Of a stretch of DNA of 10,650 nt, positions 7,065 through 10,650 are shown in pieces. Below the pieces are notes generated by a model, which ran no database searches, was not told the origin of the DNA, and saw nothing but the letters and a program-made list of their open reading frames with translations. Position numbers and translations under genes: made by a program. The stretch spans positions 1-10,650 of the forward strand of contig JAFSBD010000131.1 of the NCBI GenBank assembly GCA_017442025.1. The letters run 5' to 3'. Positions within the stretch are counted from its first letter, which is position 1. Every line of letters begins with the position of its first letter. Source of the DNA: Clostridia bacterium. Its GTDB lineage: Bacteria; Bacillota; Clostridia; Oscillospirales; QAKW01.

Positions 7065-7746
7065 CAATATCTCGGCGATCGGCCATTTCAATGGCGGAAT
7101 GGCAATACCGAATGGGAATGCTGATCCCGCCGACCTGCACGCCCTTGCCCAGGAGTTGGACACTGCCGATATCCGTCCCCCCCGCCGAGAGAACATCCCG
7201 CTGGGTTGCGATCCCCTTTCGCTTGGCGATATTTTCCAGATCCTCAATAATCTCTCTGGAACAGATGGCAGAGCGGTCGCGCACCTTGATCGCCGCGCCT
7301 TTGCCCAGCTCCGCCGCGGTGCTTTCCGCATCGGGATGATCCCCGCTCAAAGTAACATCGATCGCCAAAGCAATGTCCGGCGCGATCTCAAAGCCCGAGA
7401 CCTTTGCGCCTCGCAGACCGACCTCTTCCTGCACCGTAAATACCGCATAGAGTTCACAGGTATTTTTCTGCACCCGCCGCAGCGTTTCCATCAGACAGTA
7501 ACAGCCTACCCGATTATCCAGCGCATTGGAAACGATCTTTTTCCCTGTTTCAAAGGTATCGCTCATAAAAGAGGCGGTCATCCCGATATCGATCCGCTCC
7601 AAGGCTTCGGCCTTATCTTCTGCGCCGATATCGATATAACAATCTTTAAGTTTCAAATCTTTTTTATCTTCATCACCGGTTGCGAAAACGCCCATCACAC
7701 CGTTTTCAAACACCACCGGGCGGCCGTTGAGGATCTTGGGATTGAC

Positions 7747-7749
7747 CTA
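7747..7749 (-). other. In-frame TAG stop inside M42-C
   Basis: Reading ...TCG GTG GGG TAG GTC AAT CCC..., the stop falls at codon 84 with family-like sequence on both sides (RISSVG before, VNPKILNGRPVVFENG after). A single G-to-A change from TGG (Trp) would explain it; a change from GGN (Gly) to TAG would need two or more. TAG is used as a normal terminator elsewhere in this window (end of smc and end of this gene). Confidence 0.9.
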
Positions 7750-8004
7750 CCCCACCGAAGAGATGCGAATAAAGCCCTTCTCGTCCACAAAGGTTGCAAC
7801 CAACCCAATCTCATCCATATGGGCCATCAGCATGACTTTGGGGCCTTCCCCCTTCTTAACAGCCACTAAATTTCCCAAGGCATCTTCATAGACCTTATCG
7901 GCAAAGGGCAGGATCTGCTCCTTGATATAAGAGGCGATCGCCCGCTCATTGCCGGAAACGCCTTTTAATTGCACCAACTTACGAATGTTATCGATCATAA
8001 TCAT

Positions 8005-8011
8005 TCACCTC
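8005..8011 (-). promoter_or_regulatory. Ribosome-binding site that decides the M42-C start
   Basis: GAGGTGA on the minus strand overlaps the TGA stop of M42-B (8012-8010) and lies six bases before ATG 7998, but directly abuts the ATG at 8004. Spacing favours 7998. The overlap with the stop suggests coupled translation of the two peptidases. Confidence 0.75.
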
Positions 8012-9020
8012 AAAGTAGTTTATTCAAGATGGCCAGGGCCAACTTCAAAGTATTCTCAATATCCTCCAGCGAAGCAACGCTCACCGGCGAATGAATATAG
8101 CGGCAGGGCACCGATAAGGCCAAGACCTTGCATCCGCCCCAGGAACGCTGGATGGTTCCGCTTTCATTCCCGCCTGATACCGCCTCTTTCAATTGAACGG
8201 GAATATCTGCCTCTTTGGCCGCTTCCAGAACGGTTTTGAAAAATTCACGATCATAGATTGCGCTATGATCCATAAAGGAGACTACCGGCCCATAGCCCAC
8301 CTTGCAAACACTGGTCTGGTTTTTGTCGGTATGAATATCTCCCGCAGTAGTTCCTTCCAAAATCAAAGCATATTGAGGGCGAACCGCATAAGCCGCCGTT
8401 GCCGCGCCGATACATCCGATCTCTTCCATAACGGTAAACGCAAAGGTAACATCAAAGGGCAGTTCCTTTTTGATCATCTCGATCAAAACATAGCAACCCG
8501 CGCGGTCGTCCAACGCCTTGGCCCGAACCAAACCTTCACCGAATTCCAAATAGCCGGTATCAAAACCGATCAGATCACCTACCGCCACATGCTCTTCGGC
8601 TTCTTGGCGATCCCGTGCACCGATATCGATAAAAAGATCCTCGATCTTAGCAACTTTTTCTTCATCTTTTGCCAAGTGCGGTGCCATAACACCGATCACG
8701 CCATGGAGTTTGCGGCGGCCGATGACAACATGCTTGCCCGGCAAAATGCGGGGGTCGATCCCCCCCACCGCCGAGAATTTCAGGTACCCGTCGCCATCAA
8801 TATGGGTAACCATCAGCGCGATCTCATCCATATGGGCGGAGAGCATCAGCGAAAAGGGTGCTTCCATGCTTCCACGCTTGAAGGCGATAATATTCCCCAG
8901 ATGGTCCACATCCACCTTATCGCAATAAGGGCGAATCTCATTCAGGATCGCTTGGCGGACATCCCCTTCGCTGCCGGTAGCACCAAACAAAGAGGTCAAA
9001 TAACTGAGTTCTTTATTCAT
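8010..9020 (-). CDS. M42-family metallo-aminopeptidase (M42-B)
   Basis: A 336-residue protein of peptidase family M42 (glutamyl aminopeptidase / FrvX / deblocking aminopeptidase group). Seen: SAHMDEIALM (H63 metal ligand, D65), VGGIDPRILPGK (85-96), ALDDRAG with bridging D171, TVMEE with catalytic E199 and ligand E200, LEGTTAGD with E222 in the place of the usual Asp ligand, SGGNESGTIQ (282-291) and VPCRYIHS with H310. The protein lacks a signal peptide and is expected in the cytoplasm, where it would remove N-terminal residues from peptides; substrate specificity cannot be read from sequence. A GTG at 9029 is in frame, but it forms part of the GGGAGGTG ribosome site, so ATG 9020 is the start. 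The gene overlaps M42-A by 8 bases and ends 11 bases before M42-C. FrvX/YpdE/SgcX-like names would be over-precise. Confidence 0.94.
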   Translation of the reverse strand: MNKELSYLTSLFGATGSEGDVRQAILNEIRPYCDKVDVDHLGNIIAFKRGSMEAPFSLMLSAHMDEIALMVTHIDGDGYLKFSAVGGIDPRILPGKHVVIGRRKLHGVIGVMAPHLAKDEEKVAKIEDLFIDIGARDRQEAEEHVAVGDLIGFDTGYLEFGEGLVRAKALDDRAGCYVLIEMIKKELPFDVTFAFTVMEEIGCIGAATAAYAVRPQYALILEGTTAGDIHTDKNQTSVCKVGYGPVVSFMDHSAIYDREFFKTVLEAAKEADIPVQLKEAVSGGNESGTIQRSWGGCKVLALSVPCRYIHSPVSVASLEDIENTLKLALAILNKLL

Positions 9021-10047
9021 GGCGCGCACCTCCCTGATGAATATAGCGGCTGATCAACCGCGAGCAGGCCTTCATATCATGAAGATCCACCACCTCGCAT
9101 CCGCTATGCATATAGCGCAACGGAATGGATACCAGCGCAGTGGGAACGCCGCATCTGCTGGCGGCAATGGCATCGCAATTGGTGCCGGTACGGCCGCTCA
9201 TCGCCTCCCGCTCAAAGGGAATCTGGCAACGGGTAGCGATATCCATCAACTTTGCGGTCATTCCCCCGCAAAGAATGGGGGCGATCCCGATCGCCGCGCC
9301 GCTTCCCAAAGCGAAGGCCTTTTCCTTCGGTGTATTGGGCGAGATACCATGGGTAACATCCACAACAATGGCCTCTTCCGGCTCAATATTCCAGGCCGCA
9401 TGGCAGGCGCCAAAGCCGCTGAACTCTTCACCGGCAGAAAAGACAACATAGAGATCCACCGGCAGGGGCATTTTCTGAAGGGATGCCAAAACATCCAGCA
9501 ATACCGCAACGCCTGCGCGATTATCCAGCGCCTTTCCGCAGACCCGATCACTCAAAAGATCGGCGCAGCTCTGGCGCAAAACAATCGGATCGCATACCTT
9601 CACCAGTTCCCGCGCCTTTTCGGCAGAATAACCGATATCGATCACCAATTTTTTCATTGGAAGAACCTTCTCTTCCTCTTCTTTGGAGACCAGATGGGGC
9701 GGCAGGGTTGCCACAATTCCGGGCAGGGAACGCACGCCCTTGACGGTAACATTGGCGGCAGGCAAGCTGACAGGCGAAAACCCTGCCAGATTGGTAAAAT
9801 GCAAAAAGCCATGGTCATCGATCTTGGTTACGATCAGACCGATCTCATCCAGATGGGCATCCAAAAGCAACTTCTTTGCGCCCGGGATGGCTGCCTTGCG
9901 GTAGCCGATCACATTCCCTGCCGCATCACAGCTGCATTCATCTACCAAGGGAGTAAGCAGGTTTTTAACATTCGCCGCATTGCTTTCAAAGCCCGAGGGC
10001 AGATGCTCGACGCATAATTCAAATAAATAGTTCTGAAGATTTTTCAT
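9013..10047 (-). CDS. M42-family metallo-aminopeptidase (M42-A)
   Basis: A 344-residue M42 peptidase, clearly divergent from its two downstream paralogues. Seen: N-terminal LCVEHLPSGFESN (11-23, the specificity/start region of the family), LDAHLDEIGLIVTKID (H65, D67), KALDNRAG (D175), VFSAGEEFSGFGA (E207 catalytic, E208 ligand), VVDVTHG (D230), SGRTGTNCDAI (284-294) and IPLRYMHSG (H314). The full set of two-metal ligands and catalytic residues is present, so it should be active. A central insertion with PPHL and a charged EEEE segment (about 116-127) fits the PDZ-like/tetramerisation domain region of M42 enzymes. No signal peptide. ATG 10047 shares an ATGA overlap with the murD stop, with GAGG seven bases upstream, so translation is coupled to murD. 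Length is normal. Peptide substrate is unknown. Confidence 0.95.
   Translation of the reverse strand: MKNLQNYLFELCVEHLPSGFESNAANVKNLLTPLVDECSCDAAGNVIGYRKAAIPGAKKLLLDAHLDEIGLIVTKIDDHGFLHFTNLAGFSPVSLPAANVTVKGVRSLPGIVATLPPHLVSKEEEEKVLPMKKLVIDIGYSAEKARELVKVCDPIVLRQSCADLLSDRVCGKALDNRAGVAVLLDVLASLQKMPLPVDLYVVFSAGEEFSGFGACHAAWNIEPEEAIVVDVTHGISPNTPKEKAFALGSGAAIGIAPILCGGMTAKLMDIATRCQIPFEREAMSGRTGTNCDAIAASRCGVPTALVSIPLRYMHSGCEVVDLHDMKACSRLISRYIHQGGARHE
9027..9034 (-). promoter_or_regulatory. Ribosome-binding site that decides the M42-B start
   Basis: GGGAGGTG on the minus strand lies six bases before ATG 9020 and inside the last codons of M42-A. It is a near-perfect anti-16S match. The GTG at 9029-9027 is part of this element and so is not the likely start. 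Confidence 0.85.
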
Positions 10048-10650
10048 CGCAGATCCTCAACAACCGAGGCAAAGTAATCGCCTCGCTCCTCAAAATTTTT
10101 AAATTGATCAAAGCTTGCCGATGCCGGCGAAAGCAACACAATATCACCATCTTTGGATTCCGCATAAGCAGCTTCCGTTGCCGCTTTCAGGTTTGGATAG
10201 ATTTCATAAGCAAACTCTTTATCGCAGGCAAGGACCGCATCCCGAATCTTTTCGGCAGTTGCCCCGCAAAGATAAAGTTTTTCAACATAGTCTGCAACCA
10301 CCGGCCCCAAAACGGTATAGGGGATCTTTTTATCATAGCCGCCTGCGATCAGCCGCACCTTTTGATCAAAGCTGCGCAAGGTTGCAATGGTGCGGGTAGG
10401 CGAAGAACCGATGGAATCGTTATAGAACTGAACCCCATTCACCGAACGGATGAATTCCATCCGATGACGGACCCCACCAAATTCATGGGCCACTTTGCGG
10501 ATCATGGCAGGGGTGCAATAATCCATCGCAGCCAAGACAGCGGCCATGAAGTTTTCAACATTATGATTGCCCCGCAATTTAAGCTCGGAACGGTCGATCA
10601 GTTTTTCTACCGCACCGTCCTCCTTGCGAAGATAGACCGCCCCATCCCGA
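10044..10650 (-). CDS. murD: UDP-N-acetylmuramoyl-L-alanine:D-glutamate ligase MurD (5' part outside window)
   Basis: The last 201 codons of MurD, the cytoplasmic ATP-dependent ligase that adds D-glutamate to UDP-MurNAc-L-Ala in peptidoglycan precursor synthesis. The open frame continues to the right window edge, so the TTG at 10577 is an internal leucine, not a start. Seen in the fragment (numbered from its first residue): LRGNHNVEN (25-33), the end of the Mur central ATPase domain; VRHRMEF (60-66); FYNDSIGSSPTRT (75-87) and LIAGGYDKK (100-108) of the C-terminal domain; and LLSPASASFDQFKNFEERG (172-190), the hallmark MurD C-terminus. The second position usually Cys in SPACAS is Ser. MurD rather than MurC/E/F is indicated by this closing motif and the NDS..SSPTRT pattern. 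Its TGA overlaps the ATG of the first M42 peptidase, an uncommon neighbour for murD, which usually lies in the division/cell-wall cluster. Confidence 0.95.
   Translation of the reverse strand, partial: RDGAVYLRKEDGAVEKLIDRSELKLRGNHNVENFMAAVLAAMDYCTPAMIRKVAHEFGGVRHRMEFIRSVNGVQFYNDSIGSSPTRTIATLRSFDQKVRLIAGGYDKKIPYTVLGPVVADYVEKLYLCGATAEKIRDAVLACDKEFAYEIYPNLKAATEAAYAESKDGDIVLLSPASASFDQFKNFEERGDYFASVVEDLR

Larger units (their letters stand above)
7024..7998 (-). pseudogene. M42-family aminopeptidase (M42-C) interrupted by an in-frame TAG at codon 84
   Basis: The same reading frame continues on both sides of a TAG codon (7749-7747); read through, it encodes 324 positions, close to a normal M42 length. 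M42 enzymes are cytoplasmic two-metal aminopeptidases that usually form dodecameric tetrahedral shells and trim peptides. All expected active-site residues remain: AHMDE (H60, D62), ALDNR (D161), TVQEE (E191, E192), AIDVT (D214) and IPIRYCHS (H300). The TAG replaces the residue after SVG, where paralogue M42-B has glycine in AVGGIDP. After the stop, no ribosome site for re-initiation is seen before GTG 7716 or later Met codons. The start is ATG 7998 rather than 8004, because AGGTGA (8010-8005) touches the earlier ATG but is six bases from the later one. Without read-through the product is an 83-residue fragment lacking most metal ligands. Could be true gene decay, a strain polymorphism or a sequence error. 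Confidence 0.85.

Noticed and set aside
7024..7716. A separate functional gene made from the downstream half of M42-C
   Set aside because: The GTG at 7716 has no ribosome site, and the fragment lacks the N-terminal HMDE metal site, so it would not be an active M42 enzyme.
7747..7749. Genome-wide reassignment of TAG to a sense codon
   Set aside because: smc ends in TAG at the proper family C-terminus, with the ftsY ribosome site overlapping it, and M42-C also ends in TAG. TAG therefore works as a stop here.
7018..7869. Long plus-strand open frame (283 codons) opposite M42-C
   Set aside because: Considered as a reason for the interrupted M42 gene, but the M42 frame is conserved on both sides of the TAG and the antisense frame has no recognisable domain.
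8193..9053. Long plus-strand open frame (286 codons) opposite M42-B
   Set aside because: Exact antisense of a well-supported gene, without motifs or neighbours in the same direction.
9019..10017. Long plus-strand open frame (332 codons) opposite M42-A
   Set aside because: It lies antisense to a gene with a full set of M42 motifs, has no family features, and its composition rich in His, Gln, Ile and Arg is typical of a reverse-strand shadow.
10044..10577. A short complete gene starting at TTG 10577
   Set aside because: The frame is open to the window edge and the upstream residues continue MurD; the TTG codes for the leucine of the MurD LRGNHNVEN motif.

Overview
The window is a compact, single-direction stretch of bacterial chromosome. 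Every supported gene lies on the minus strand, so transcription runs from high to low coordinates. Base composition is moderate, ribosome-binding sites are strong and purine-rich, FtsY is short and lacks an acidic domain, and SMC (1187 residues) sits directly before ftsY. This suggests a Bacillota member, most likely of the class Clostridia. The gene content does not allow a genus call. All genes belong to core families. I see no mobile element, CRISPR array, tRNA or rRNA.

Right part (about 10650 to 7024): the 3' two thirds of murD, then three consecutive M42-family metallo-aminopeptidase paralogues (called M42-A, M42-B and M42-C here). They are joined by stop/start overlaps of 4 and 8 bases and, between B and C, a gap of 11 bases, so they read as one translationally coupled unit. 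M42-C is interrupted by one in-frame TAG at codon 84, yet keeps all catalytic and metal-binding residues on both sides of it.

Middle (7023 to 6956): the only real intergenic gap, 68 bases and AT-rich. It holds an excellent vegetative promoter (TTGCAA, 17 bases, extended TGA-TATAAT) reading into smc, with a perfect 9+9 inverted repeat over the predicted transcription start.

Left part (6955 to 1): smc, ftsY, rph, rdgB, yhbY and a nadD gene fused in frame to a yqeK-type HD-domain hydrolase, which runs off the left edge. Junctions range from a 17-base overlap to a 14-base gap, so this is one operon. It links chromosome organisation (SMC), co-translational membrane targeting (FtsY), RNA 3'-end processing (RNase PH), nucleotide-pool cleaning (RdgB), ribosome assembly (YhbY) and NAD synthesis plus probable Ap4A breakdown (NadD-YqeK).

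The points most worth a second look are the NadD-YqeK fusion, the single nonsense codon in an otherwise intact M42 gene, the triple M42 cluster coupled to murD, and the palindrome at the smc transcription start. I do not see a clearly new biological system; this is mostly a conserved housekeeping region with a few unusual arrangements.
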